Assembly: GCA_009728235.1 (NCBI GenBank)
Contig: WNZI01000001.1
Location: 62,001 to 126,000, forward strand
DNA: 64,000 nucleotides
Direction: 5' to 3'
Origin: Vibrio cholerae
Lineage (GTDB): Bacteria; Actinomycetota; Actinomycetes; Actinomycetales; Micrococcaceae
Part shown: positions 17,380 through 25,810 of the stretch, in pieces
Layout of the letters: each line of letters opens with the position of its first letter
How positions within the stretch are numbered: the stretch's first letter is position 1
The notes under the pieces: generated by a model
What the model saw: the letters and a program-made list of their open reading frames with translations, nothing else
The model's database searches: none
What the model was told of the DNA's origin: nothing
Position numbers and translations under genes: made by a program

Positions 17380-18803
17380 GCCAGAGACATACCGTTCCGA
17401 CCGGCCCCTCGGCATACCGTCGGCTGTCCGCGCACCTCGACAGGAACTCCGACGGGTACGGACCCATCAGGGGAACACTCGGAACGCGGCGCATGGGCAT
17501 GATCTGGCTCGCCGCGAACCTGGTCGTCACGACGCTCCTGACCGGTACGCTCTTCGTCCCCGGCATCAGCTGGGGCATGGCCGTCGGGATGATCGTGCTC
17601 GGCACGCTGATCGGCGGGTCGGTGCTGGTGCTCGTGGGCAACATGGGCACGCGCACGGGCCTGGCCACGATGTCCCTGACGAAGGGATCCTTCGGGCTGC
17701 GCGGGTCCTTCCTGCCGGTCGCGGCGAACGTCGTCACGCTCATGGGGTGGAGTTGGGTGCAGGCCATGCTCGCGGGAGTTACCGTGAACTTCCTCGTCGA
17801 GCAGGTGACGGGCTTCTCGAGTCCCATCCTGTTCTCCGTGCTGTGCCAGCTGCTCGTGGTATGCCTGGCGATCTTCGGCCACGCGGGAATCGCCCGGGTG
17901 GAACCCTGGCTCGCGCTCGTCATCCTCGCCTTCATGGCGTACATCTTCGCCACGGCGTTCCTCTCCTACGGCCCCGCGGAGCTGACCGCGATCCCCGTGG
18001 ACACCGGGGCCGGCTGGACCGCGGTCGCCGCCCTCGACGTCGTCATCGCGACAGCGATCTCGTGGACGGTGCTCTCTGCGGAGTTCAACCGCCTCGCGCG
18101 GAGCCAGTCGGCGGGCATCGTGGGGTCGGGCGTCGGATACACGCTCTCCACGGTCCTTGCCATGACGCTCGGCGCGACGGCGATCGGCTACGTGGTGCTC
18201 GACGGCGGGAAAGCGATCTCCTTCGACCCGACCGTGATCGTCGCGGCGTTCGGGGCGCCACTGGCGGTCGTGATCTTCCTGTCCGTCATGGCCACGAACA
18301 CGATGGTGGTCTACGGGATGGTCTCCTCGGTCGTCAACATGGTGCCCTCGCGCCGCGTGACCTTCCTTCCGACGGCGATCGTCCTCGGAATCGTCTCGAT
18401 CCTCGGTTCGACCTGGCTGGCCCTGCTCAACCAGTTCACCGCCTTCCTGGTGGTGATCGGCGCGCTGTTCATCCCGGTCTTCGCCGTCATGCTGGTCGAC
18501 TACTACCTCGTGCGGGCTCGGCATTACAGCCATGACATCCTGCGCGGTGAGGGAGGCGAGTACTGGTACCGCGGCGGGGTGAACATCGCCGCGGTCCTGA
18601 TATGGCTCATCGGCGCGGGAGTGTCGCTCCTGCTGACCTACGTGGTCCCGAGTCCGATCGGTGCGACGATTCCCACCTTCGTTCTCTCGGCCCTGCTGTA
18701 CCTCGGGTGGGCGGCCGCCACGGGGCGGATCGACCGGAGGAGGCATCCCCGTACCCACCTGTCGGATGCCGCGGAGGCCGGAGGAGCAGATGCGGATCGT
18801 TGA
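17376..18803 (+). CDS. NCS1-family purine-cytosine-type permease
   Basis: The 475-aa membrane protein has about twelve hydrophobic segments, a polar N-terminus with GTLGTRRMGMIWLAANL (helix 1 entry), TKGSFGLRGSFLP and MGWSWVQAML, all typical of NCS1 nucleobase/hydantoin/thiamine-precursor transporters of the cytosine-permease type. It would import a nitrogenous heterocycle with a proton or sodium. It is coupled on both sides: ATGA overlap with the SnoaL-like gene upstream and a 14-base overlap with the cyclase downstream. The companion hydrolase suggests that the cargo is a cyclic amide or formamide that is then opened. Confidence 0.85.
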   Translation: MSQRHTVPTGPSAYRRLSAHLDRNSDGYGPIRGTLGTRRMGMIWLAANLVVTTLLTGTLFVPGISWGMAVGMIVLGTLIGGSVLVLVGNMGTRTGLATMSLTKGSFGLRGSFLPVAANVVTLMGWSWVQAMLAGVTVNFLVEQVTGFSSPILFSVLCQLLVVCLAIFGHAGIARVEPWLALVILAFMAYIFATAFLSYGPAELTAIPVDTGAGWTAVAALDVVIATAISWTVLSAEFNRLARSQSAGIVGSGVGYTLSTVLAMTLGATAIGYVVLDGGKAISFDPTVIVAAFGAPLAVVIFLSVMATNTMVVYGMVSSVVNMVPSRRVTFLPTAIVLGIVSILGSTWLALLNQFTAFLVVIGALFIPVFAVMLVDYYLVRARHYSHDILRGEGGEYWYRGGVNIAAVLIWLIGAGVSLLLTYVVPSPIGATIPTFVLSALLYLGWAAATGRIDRRRHPRTHLSDAAEAGGADADR

Positions 18804-19452
18804 TCTCTCGCACCCGATCCGAACCGGGATGCAGGTGTTTCCCGGCGATCCCGAGGTGGTGCTGAGCACTGTCGCCACCGTCGCGGAGGACGGCTACCAG
18901 GTCGCTTCGCTCCACGCGGGCTCACATACCGGGACGCACCTCGATGCCCCGCTGCACTCGATCGTGGGAGGCGATTCCGTGGACCGCCTCGATCTCGCCC
19001 GATTGGTGGGAACCGCGCTGATCGTGCGGTGCGATGATCGGGAAGCAGGCGAGGAGATCACCTGGAATACCGTCTCGGACCAACTGCAGGACCTGGCAGG
19101 CCATGCCATGGTCCTGTTCCGGACGGGCTGGTCCGCGCACTTCGGCACGCACCGCTATCTCGAGCATCCGGTGCTGGCTCCCGAGGTGGCCGAACGACTG
19201 CTTGCGCTCGGGATCAGCGTCGTCGGAACCGACACCCTCAACCCGGACCCGACCGTCGCCGGGGACGGCCGGTTGCCGTTCCACGCGATCTTCCTCGGGG
19301 CAGGAGGGGTCATCGTGGAGAACCTCACGAATCTTGCGGAGGTCACGTGGCAGCGCCCGCTCGTGTCACTGCTCCCGATGCCTCTCGCGGGCGCGGACGG
19401 GGCGCCCGTCCGCGCCGTCGCCATCATGAATGACGACGGCGCGACGATCTGA
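18790..19452 (+). CDS. Cyclase-family metal-dependent hydrolase (kynurenine formamidase/isatin hydrolase type)
   Basis: The 220-aa protein of the PF04199 cyclase family begins MRIVDLSHPI and carries the metal-binding signature HTGTHLDAPLH (His46, His50, Asp52, His56) plus TDTLNPDP and the closing NLTNLAEV. Family members hydrolyse N-formylkynurenine, isatin or similar cyclic amides with Mn or Zn. Start ATG 18790 has GGAGG 5 bases upstream, inside the end of the permease gene. Together with the NCS1 permease it suggests uptake and ring-opening of one heterocycle. The precise substrate is unknown. Confidence 0.83.
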   Translation: MRIVDLSHPIRTGMQVFPGDPEVVLSTVATVAEDGYQVASLHAGSHTGTHLDAPLHSIVGGDSVDRLDLARLVGTALIVRCDDREAGEEITWNTVSDQLQDLAGHAMVLFRTGWSAHFGTHRYLEHPVLAPEVAERLLALGISVVGTDTLNPDPTVAGDGRLPFHAIFLGAGGVIVENLTNLAEVTWQRPLVSLLPMPLAGADGAPVRAVAIMNDDGATI

Positions 19453-19476
19453 CGCCACGACCGGGCGCCTCGATTG

Positions 19477-20340
19477 CTACTCCGCGCGCGAGAGGGCCTC
19501 GAGCTCGTCCGCCGAGAGCTCCAGTTCGGACGCTTGGGCCGAGTCCTGGATGCTCTCGGGCCGGGAGGCGCCGGGGATGGGGATCACCGTCGGCGCGAGC
19601 GCGAGCTCCCAGGCGAGGCACACCTGCTGCGGGCTCACGCCGCGCTTGTCCGCGATCTCCTGGAAGGCGGCGAAGTGCTCTCCGAGCCCACCGGCCTTCT
19701 GGATCCCGCCCAGGGGACTCCACGGCAGGAAGGCGATGTCGTTCTCGCCGCAGTACCGGAGTTCGTCCTCACTCGACCGGAAGGCCGGCGAGAACTGGTT
19801 CTGCACGGAGACGAGCTTCCCGTCGAGGACCTGATTGGCCTTCCGGATCTGATCGACGGTGGCGTTCGAGATGCCCGCCATGCGGATCACGCCCTCGTCC
19901 AGCAGATCCTTCAGGGCGCCGACGGAATCCTCGTAGGGCACGTCGGTGTCCGGGCGATGGAACTGGTACAGGTCGATCGCGTCGCCGCCGAGGCGCTTGA
20001 GCGAGGCCTTCGCAGCTTCCTTGAGGTAGTCGGGGTGGCCGTTCTGCGTCCATGAGCCGTCACCGGGACGCAGGTGCCCGCCCTTGGTCGCCACGAGGAC
20101 GCGGGAGCTGTCCGAGCCGTAGCTTCCGAGCGCTTTCGCGATCAGGGTCTCGTTGTGGCCCACCTCGTTCGCGTCGCGGTGGTAGGCGTCCGCCGTGTCG
20201 ATCAGCGTGACACCGGCGTCGAGCGCGGCATGGATGGTGCGGATGGAGCGGTCCTCATCGGGACGGCCCTCGATGGACATGGGCATTCCGCCCAGGCCGA
20301 GGGCGCTGACAGGGGTACCGCCGAGCGAACGTTGCTGCAT
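19477..20340 (-). CDS. Aldo/keto reductase
   Basis: The 287-aa (alpha/beta)8 oxidoreductase shows the catalytic tetrad pattern: IDTADAY (Asp, Tyr), VATKGG (Lys) and LYQFHRPD (His), with the NADPH-binding GASRPESI near the end. Start ATG 20340 is preceded by TAAGGAGAACG. It would reduce aldehydes or ketones with NADPH. Convergent with the cyclase operon (24 bases between stops). No regulator is adjacent. Confidence 0.88.
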   Translation of the reverse strand: MQQRSLGGTPVSALGLGGMPMSIEGRPDEDRSIRTIHAALDAGVTLIDTADAYHRDANEVGHNETLIAKALGSYGSDSSRVLVATKGGHLRPGDGSWTQNGHPDYLKEAAKASLKRLGGDAIDLYQFHRPDTDVPYEDSVGALKDLLDEGVIRMAGISNATVDQIRKANQVLDGKLVSVQNQFSPAFRSSEDELRYCGENDIAFLPWSPLGGIQKAGGLGEHFAAFQEIADKRGVSPQQVCLAWELALAPTVIPIPGASRPESIQDSAQASELELSADELEALSRAE

Positions 20341-20412
20341 TGTCGTTCTCCTTAGGATAGACGTGCAGTCCACATGGTAAGCATGCTTCGGACCGGGCCG
20401 CGACCGTCCCGT

Positions 20413-21543
20413 TCAGTCCAGGTCGAAGATCCGCCGTACCACGCGTCCGTCCGCGAGCGCGTCGAGGCTCTCGTTGAGGTCGGAGAGGGGCCGGGTGTCG
20501 GTGTGGAGCAGCTCGACGGGCAGGATGCCCTTCCGCCACATCCCGAGGTAGGTCGGGATGTCCCGTTCGGGGACCGCGTCTCCCATGTAGGAGCCGAGCA
20601 GCCGGCGGCCCATGCCGGCGAACTGCAGCGCCTGCGTGGTGATCTGCTGATCGGGGTGCGGAAGCCCGACGGACACCACCGCACCACCGCGGGCCAGCAG
20701 TTGCAGCCCTGCCTCGATGACGCGACCGCTCCCGACCGCCTCGATCACGACGTCGGCGCCACCGTCGGTCGCCGCGCGCACCAGGTCGGTGGCGTCGTCG
20801 GGGCCGCCCGTATGGTGCGCGCCGCAGCGCCGACCCAGGTCCTGTTTCGCAGGGAGGGGATCGATGGCGATGACGGTGGTGCCCGGTACCTGGACCGCGG
20901 CCATGACCGCCATGAGGCCCACTGCGCCGAGACCGAAGACGACGACGGACTGGCCGTGCTGCAGCGCCGCCGTATGAAGGACCGCTCCGATCCCGGTCAG
21001 TGCCGCACATCCGAACATCGCCGCGACGTCGAAGGGGACGTCGTCGTCGATCACCACCACCGATTCACGGGCCACGACCGCGTAGTCGGCGAAGGCGGAG
21101 ACGCCGAGGTGGTGGTTGACCCGCTCGCCGTCGGGGCTCTGCAGCACGGCGGTCCCGTGCAGGAGATCGCCGCTCCCATTCGACTCTGCGCCGCGATAGC
21201 AGAGTGCAGGCCGGCCGGCTGAGCAGGCACGGCAGGAGCCGCAGGCCGGGACGAACACCAGGACCACGTGGTCTCCCGCGCTGACGTCCTCGACGCCGTC
21301 GCCGACGCTCTCGACGACACCCGTCCCCTCGTGTCCCAGTGCCATGGGCAGGGGACGGACCCGGGACCCGTTCACCACGGAGAGGTCGGAGTGGCACAGG
21401 CTCGCGCGGGTGATCCGGACGCGCACCTCCCCGCGCCTGGGTTCCGGAACGGGGATCATCTCCAGCGAGAGCGGGGTGCTCCGGCTGTACGGAGCGGGCA
21501 GTCCGGCCGTGCGGAGCACAGCAGCGCGCATCATCTGGCTCAT
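20413..21543 (-). CDS. Zinc-dependent alcohol dehydrogenase (MDR superfamily)
   Basis: The 376-aa dehydrogenase has the catalytic zinc segment LCHSDLSVV, GHEGTGVVESVGDGV, the structural-zinc cysteines in VPACGSCRACSAGRPALC, and the Rossmann motif VFGLGAVGLMAVMAA followed by an Asp (IAIDPLP), which favours NAD over NADP. Start ATG 21543 follows GAGGGA; an alternative ATG lies three codons later. It resembles class III or aryl-alcohol dehydrogenases. It has an insert-like stretch around SNGSGDLLHG, as in that subgroup. Single gene, 72 bases from the aldo/keto reductase start. Confidence 0.87.
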   Translation of the reverse strand: MSQMMRAAVLRTAGLPAPYSRSTPLSLEMIPVPEPRRGEVRVRITRASLCHSDLSVVNGSRVRPLPMALGHEGTGVVESVGDGVEDVSAGDHVVLVFVPACGSCRACSAGRPALCYRGAESNGSGDLLHGTAVLQSPDGERVNHHLGVSAFADYAVVARESVVVIDDDVPFDVAAMFGCAALTGIGAVLHTAALQHGQSVVVFGLGAVGLMAVMAAVQVPGTTVIAIDPLPAKQDLGRRCGAHHTGGPDDATDLVRAATDGGADVVIEAVGSGRVIEAGLQLLARGGAVVSVGLPHPDQQITTQALQFAGMGRRLLGSYMGDAVPERDIPTYLGMWRKGILPVELLHTDTRPLSDLNESLDALADGRVVRRIFDLD

Positions 21544-21665
21544 AACTTCCCTCGTCACAAAGGTACGGACGGCGCCAGTCTAGGTGCAGGCCAGTACCGT
21601 TAGGACCACACCGGTCGACCGGAGGACGATGGCCCGAGCCGGCACGAGCCCGAGGAGCAGGCAGC

Positions 21666-22862
21666 ATGGAAGTACCGTTCTACGTCTGGGCCGGGACGAT
21701 CATCGGCATCGTGGGTCTGCTGCTGTTCGATTTCTTCTTCCATGTTCGCAAGGCCCACACGCCCACCCTCAGGGAATCGGCCATCTGGTCCTCCATCTAT
21801 GTCGGCCTCGCCCTCCTCTTCGGGGTCGGAGTGCTGGTGTTCGGGGGAACCACCATGGGCACCGAGTACTTCGCCGGCTACGTCACGGAGAAGGCGCTCT
21901 CGGTGGACAACCTCTTCGTCTTCCTCATCATCATGGCGAGCTTCAAGGTGCCACGCGCGGACCAGCAGAAGGTCCTGTTGTTCGGCATCGTGTTCTCGCT
22001 CATCGCCCGGACGGGCTTCATCTTCCTCGGCGCTGCGCTGATCAACAGCTTCGCCTGGGTGTTCTACATCTTCGGCCTGATCCTGCTGGTCACCGCGGGC
22101 AACCTGCTGAAACCGCATTCCGAGTCCGACGACGGGCAGACCCTCGCGGTACGGCTGGCCAGGCGCTTCCTCCCGGCATCGGAGCACTACGACGGCGACA
22201 GACTGTTCACCATGGAGGACGGCAAGCGTGTCCTCACGCCGATGCTGCTGGTCATGGTCGCCATCGGCGCCACCGACATCCTGTTCGCACTGGACTCGAT
22301 CCCGGCCATCTTCGGCCTCACGCAGAACACCTTCATCGTCTTCACCGCGACGGCGTTCTCGCTCATGGGCCTGCGCCAGCTCTTCTTCCTGATCGACGGC
22401 CTGCTGGACCGCCTCATCTACCTCTCCTACGGTCTGGCGGTGATCCTCGGGTTCATCGGCGTGAAGCTCATCCTGCATGCCCTGCACGAGAACAACCTGC
22501 AGTTCATCAACAACGGGGAACACGTGGACGTCGTCGAGATCAGTACCGGACTCTCACTGAGCGTCATTCTCGGGGTGCTCGTGGTGACGGTCCTGGCTTC
22601 CGTGCTCAGCCCGAAGGGAAGGGCCAAGAACGCCATCTCGGGGGCCGAGCGCCACGCTGCCGAATATCTCGACCTCACCTACGAGACGGACATCACCGAG
22701 CGCGAGAAGATCTACGCGAAGCTCTGCGCGGAGGAACAGGACCTCAGGAAGCTCCCGGAGAAGTTCAAGCGCCTGATCCGCAACGAAACAGAGTTCATGG
22801 ACATGATCAGGAAGGCGCACGCGGAGCACGATGCCGCTCTGGAGCGCAAGCCCGGCCGGTAG
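21666..22862 (+). CDS. TerC/Alx-family membrane protein
   Basis: The 398-aa protein has about nine membrane segments and the TerC hallmarks YVTEKALSVDNLFVF and ATDILFALDSIPAIF, whose acidic residues are thought to bind a metal such as Mn. Proteins of this type handle manganese efflux or tellurite and pH stress. After the last membrane span (about residue 310) it carries a charged cytoplasmic extension of about 70 residues, making it longer than the usual 300-350 aa. GAGGAGCAGG is the ribosome binding site. No yybP-ykoY-type manganese riboswitch was seen upstream. Confidence 0.88.
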   Translation: MEVPFYVWAGTIIGIVGLLLFDFFFHVRKAHTPTLRESAIWSSIYVGLALLFGVGVLVFGGTTMGTEYFAGYVTEKALSVDNLFVFLIIMASFKVPRADQQKVLLFGIVFSLIARTGFIFLGAALINSFAWVFYIFGLILLVTAGNLLKPHSESDDGQTLAVRLARRFLPASEHYDGDRLFTMEDGKRVLTPMLLVMVAIGATDILFALDSIPAIFGLTQNTFIVFTATAFSLMGLRQLFFLIDGLLDRLIYLSYGLAVILGFIGVKLILHALHENNLQFINNGEHVDVVEISTGLSLSVILGVLVVTVLASVLSPKGRAKNAISGAERHAAEYLDLTYETDITEREKIYAKLCAEEQDLRKLPEKFKRLIRNETEFMDMIRKAHAEHDAALERKPGR

Positions 22863-22864
22863 GA

Positions 22865-23341
22865 CTACTTCCTGTCGCGCTCGACGATCCGGCCGATGAT
22901 GCCGCTGTCCAGGATCTCGCCGAGCAGTTCCGCTGGAGAACCGGGGGGAAGGGGCACCCCGGCCCGCCCCCGGAGGGTGCTGACATCCAGGCCCGCGAGG
23001 AACAGGGAGCCGAAGGTCTCCAGTGAGTGGGGTCGGGCAAGATCGTCGACGGGGATGCGGAACGGCCGGTCGACGGTGCAACCGTTCTCGTCGCCTTCGG
23101 TCCAGGAATAGGGAGCGCGGCACAGCAGGGCCTCGTCCGAGGGGGTCACGTCGTCGATGAGTTCATTGACGGCCTGTGAGACGAGGTCGGCGTCCTCGGG
23201 CTCGAGTCCGCAGACACCGTGGAGATACGCGTCGAATGCGAAGTAGTCGGTGAAGCCGCCCATGTTGCAGTAGTGCATCCACGTCTCGTAGGCAGTCAGC
23301 CCTGCGAACGTCATCGCCGTCCGGGTGTCCTCGTTCTGCAT
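22865..23341 (-). CDS. Hypothetical protein, 158 aa
   Basis: An acidic soluble protein of unknown family, with a Tyr/Trp-rich start (AYETWMHYCNMGGFTDYFAFDAYLHG split over two helices) and a later LFLAGLDVSTLRGR. The start at 23341 (MQNEDTR) has GAGGAG 10 bases upstream; a longer start at 23386 is possible. Its stop is 2 bases from the end of terC, so the two converge with no room for a terminator. No function can be given. Confidence 0.6.
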   Translation of the reverse strand: MQNEDTRTAMTFAGLTAYETWMHYCNMGGFTDYFAFDAYLHGVCGLEPEDADLVSQAVNELIDDVTPSDEALLCRAPYSWTEGDENGCTVDRPFRIPVDDLARPHSLETFGSLFLAGLDVSTLRGRAGVPLPPGSPAELLGEILDSGIIGRIVERDRK

Positions 23342-23538
23342 CCTGCTCAACTCCTCGTCGCGGCTCCCTGCTGAGCCTGGTTCCATCCTTTCCCGGTGAC
23401 CTCAAGTGAATGGGTGGCGCAGCCTCAGTTTTAGCGCAAGGTGTCGGGCGCACCCCCTCGAGCGGGGGCAGGAAAAGCTCAGGAATCAGGGCGCGGGGTG
23501 ACAGCGGCAGGAGAGAGCGGAATCGGCCGGACGACTCG

Positions 23539-23853
23539 CTAGTGGATGACCTTCAGTCCGACGACGCCGCCGACGATCATGAGGAGGAACAGGACCTTCA
23601 GCAGGGACGCCGGTTCCGCTCCGGTGGCCATGGCGTAGACCACCGTCAGGGAGGCTCCGATCCCCACCCACACGGCATAGGCGGTGCCGGTCGGCAGCGT
23701 GCGCATGGCGAAAGCGAGCCCGGCCATGCTCGCGATCATGGCGACAGCGAACACCAGGGTGGGGCCGATCCTGCTGAATCCCTCGGACCTGCCGAGGGCG
23801 GTTGCCCAGACCGCTTCGAGTACTCCCGAGACGACAAGTATGATCCAGGCCAT
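23539..23853 (-). CDS. gdx: Guanidinium exporter Gdx (SugE-type small multidrug resistance protein)
   Basis: The 104-aa protein with four membrane segments is a dual-topology SMR exporter. It has the essential Glu13 (SGVLEAVWA), GFSRIGPT, and LPTGTAYAVWVGIGA, a pattern much closer to Escherichia coli SugE/Gdx than to the polyspecific EmrE. Gdx proteins exchange guanidinium for protons. The assignment is strengthened by the guanidine-III riboswitch directly upstream (23869-23907), which ends next to the GGGAGG ribosome binding site. Only one SMR gene is present, as expected for homodimeric Gdx. Confidence 0.92.
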   Translation of the reverse strand: MAWIILVVSGVLEAVWATALGRSEGFSRIGPTLVFAVAMIASMAGLAFAMRTLPTGTAYAVWVGIGASLTVVYAMATGAEPASLLKVLFLLMIVGGVVGLKVIH

Positions 23854-23868
23854 GACTTCCTCCCGTGA

Positions 23869-23907
23869 GCCGTCTTGTCGCACACCGGGTACGGCCCCCT
23901 CGTCCGG
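23869..23907 (-). promoter_or_regulatory. Guanidine-III (ykkC-III) riboswitch
   Basis: Reading the minus strand, this 39-base element contains CCGGACGAGG, then GCCGTACCCGG, then GACAAGACGGC, in the order and spacing of the guanidine-III riboswitch known from Thermobifida. The CCGG at the 5' end can pair with the internal CCGG as in the pseudoknot, and GCCGT with ACGGC. It ends 15 bases before the gdx start codon, touching the ribosome binding site, so guanidine would most likely act on translation. The match is by memory of the consensus. Confidence 0.88.
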
Positions 23908-24151
23908 GAAACGGTGAGAGTCCGTTCCGCCTCCCATGGTGCCACGGGAAGAGCCTCCTGGGTTTGTCGCCGAACCAGGCGGACACGCACGACGCAGTGG
24001 CTCGCCCAGCGGGAGATCGGCGGGTAGCGCGCGCGTCGCTTCATCGTCGATTCGTCGGGACGAGACCTCCACGAGGATCCTCGAACGGATTCGGACACCG
24101 GTTGTCGCCCTACCGGTAGCGGCGTGCCCTCCGGGCGGGGATGATGAGGCG

Positions 24152-24883
24152 ATGACGACGTATTCCGGTACGAAGGAGTTCGAGGGCGCGACCTTCGTCC
24201 AGGCGAGCTTCAAGGGTGCCACTGTGCGATTCTCCGACGTCAGTGGCGTCAGGATGCGCGCTGTGGACGTGGATGGACTCGACATCGACAGTCACGACCT
24301 GTTCCTCGGCAGCCTCATCGTCAACGGGGTCGACGTGGTGCCGCTCGTGGATGCCGAGCTCGACCGGCAGTTCCCGGGCCGCGAGTTGCAGAGGGCACAG
24401 ACACCCGAGGGCCTCCGCGAAGGGTGGGTGGCTGTGCAGTCTGCATGGCAGGAGACGGTGACCACCACACCCGAGAGCCTGGTGAACGTTCGGGTGCAGG
24501 ACGAGTGGTCCCTGGCCCAGACCCTGCGCCACCTCATCCTGGCGACGGACGCCTGGCTCGGCGGCGGGGTCCAGCAGAAACCGCAACCGTTCCACGAGAT
24601 CGGGCTGGTCTTCACCGGTGCCGCGCAGATGGGCTTCGACCTGTCGATCTTCCGCGAGGAAGCACCGGCATACGAGGAGATCCTTGCGGTACGGGCTGAA
24701 CGGCAACAGCAGGTGACAGACTTCCTAGCCACGGCGACGGTGCAGTCGCTCGCGGAAGAACGACGGAATCCATGGGGCGGTGATGATTGGCGTCCCAGCG
24801 TCGGTGACTGCCTTCGCGTGATCCTCGAAGAAGAATGGGCGCACCTGCGCTACATCCGGCGTGATCTCGCGCGTATTCCCTGA
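24152..24883 (+). CDS. DinB-superfamily protein with pentapeptide-like N-terminus
   Basis: The 243-aa protein has an N-terminal 50 residues with pentapeptide-like spacing (FEGATFVQASFKGATVRFSD), then a DinB-type four-helix bundle: EWSLAQTLRHLILATDAWLGG in the first half and RVILEEEWAHLRYIRRDL at the end. The histidines (in LRHL and WAHLRY) are placed like the metal ligands of DinB thiol-dependent transferases, which in actinobacteria use mycothiol. Actual chemistry unknown. Divergent from gdx; a 13-bp hairpin terminator follows. Confidence 0.75.
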   Translation: MTTYSGTKEFEGATFVQASFKGATVRFSDVSGVRMRAVDVDGLDIDSHDLFLGSLIVNGVDVVPLVDAELDRQFPGRELQRAQTPEGLREGWVAVQSAWQETVTTTPESLVNVRVQDEWSLAQTLRHLILATDAWLGGGVQQKPQPFHEIGLVFTGAAQMGFDLSIFREEAPAYEEILAVRAERQQQVTDFLATATVQSLAEERRNPWGGDDWRPSVGDCLRVILEEEWAHLRYIRRDLARIP

Positions 24884-24898
24884 CTCGGCCCGGATGAG

Positions 24899-24927
24899 CC
24901 GGAGAAACGGATCGTCCGTTTCTCCGG
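24899..24927. terminator. Hairpin terminator after the DinB gene
   Basis: Perfect 13-bp arms (CCGGAGAAACGGA and its complement) enclose a 3-base TCG loop, starting 16 bases after the DinB stop. There is no T-tract, as is common in high-GC actinobacteria. The remaining intergenic stretch to 25178 shows no further gene. Confidence 0.75.
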
Positions 24928-25178
24928 CCGATGAATCTCTTCATCGCAGCCGCGCCGGTCTGCCCCTGCGGGCGTGGCACGTCTCCGGGTTATCCGGCCT
25001 GACCTCGTGGGGGCTCGTGCTGAACTACAGTGACGAAATGACATCGGATATGTTTCCGACAGTGGACTTTCTCTCGCCTGGTGTCGAACGGATGGACATC
25101 GGTATTCATTGATTCGGAGGGACGGACAAGAACCGATAGAAGCACGAGACCTGCCCGATCCGATCGAAGGAGAATTCC

Positions 25179-25706
25179 ATGGCTGAATCCAAACTTGTAC
25201 CGCAGAAACCGACAGGAGCATTCATCGGCGCCAGCTGGGTTGCGCTGCTCGTCGGAGTGTCGTCCTATCTCATCGGACTGTGGAACGCGACGAGCATGGA
25301 GCTCAACGAGAAGGGTTACTACTTCACGATCCTGCTCTTCGGATTGTTCGCGGTGATCTCGATCCAGAAGACGATTCGGGATCGGGCTGAGGATATCCCC
25401 GTCACGAATATCTATTACGGCGTGGCATGGTTCTCCGTCGTCGCCTCACTGTCACTCCTGGTGATCGGTCTGTGGAACGCCGACATGGTTCTGTCCGAGA
25501 AGGGCTTCTACGGTCTGGCCATGCTGATGTCTCTCTTCGGCGCGATCACCGTCCAGAAGAACGTGCGAGACATGGCGGTGTTCGCAGAGGTGGAGAAGGG
25601 CGAGAACCCGAGGCGGAAGCTCTTCTCGGGCCAGGACATTCCTGCCGCAACGCCCGGGTCGACTGATCGCCCTACCTCCCATCCGACCCTCGGTCGACCG
25701 GAATGA
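25179..25706 (+). CDS. YiaA/YiaB-family inner membrane protein
   Basis: The 175-aa protein contains two repeats of the YiaA/B unit, each with two membrane spans: IGASWVALLVGVSSYLIGLWN with NEKGYYF, and GVAWFSVVASLSLLVIGLWN with SEKGFYG, each followed by a VQK/IQKxxRD turn. A polar tail of about 40 residues follows. Role unknown; related genes are often stress-responsive. Strong GAAGGAGAA ribosome binding site. Convergent with the ABC-F gene. Confidence 0.85.
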   Translation: MAESKLVPQKPTGAFIGASWVALLVGVSSYLIGLWNATSMELNEKGYYFTILLFGLFAVISIQKTIRDRAEDIPVTNIYYGVAWFSVVASLSLLVIGLWNADMVLSEKGFYGLAMLMSLFGAITVQKNVRDMAVFAEVEKGENPRRKLFSGQDIPAATPGSTDRPTSHPTLGRPE

Positions 25707-25810
25707 CCGGCGAGCCGGGAGCAGCGCAGGCGTGACCCGGCACGACAAGGAGGAGGAACGACCTGCCTCTCCGCCGGTCAGGTGGGCTCGGTGCGGGACC
25801 ACAGAGCCTT

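Noticed and set aside
21541-21665. Possible manganese (yybP-ykoY) riboswitch before terC
   Set aside because: The conserved loops of that class are absent in this short region.
23440-23480. CCCCC/GGGGG hairpin between the 158-aa gene and gdx
   Set aside because: Stem of only about four to five pairs with weak flanks; not called as a terminator.
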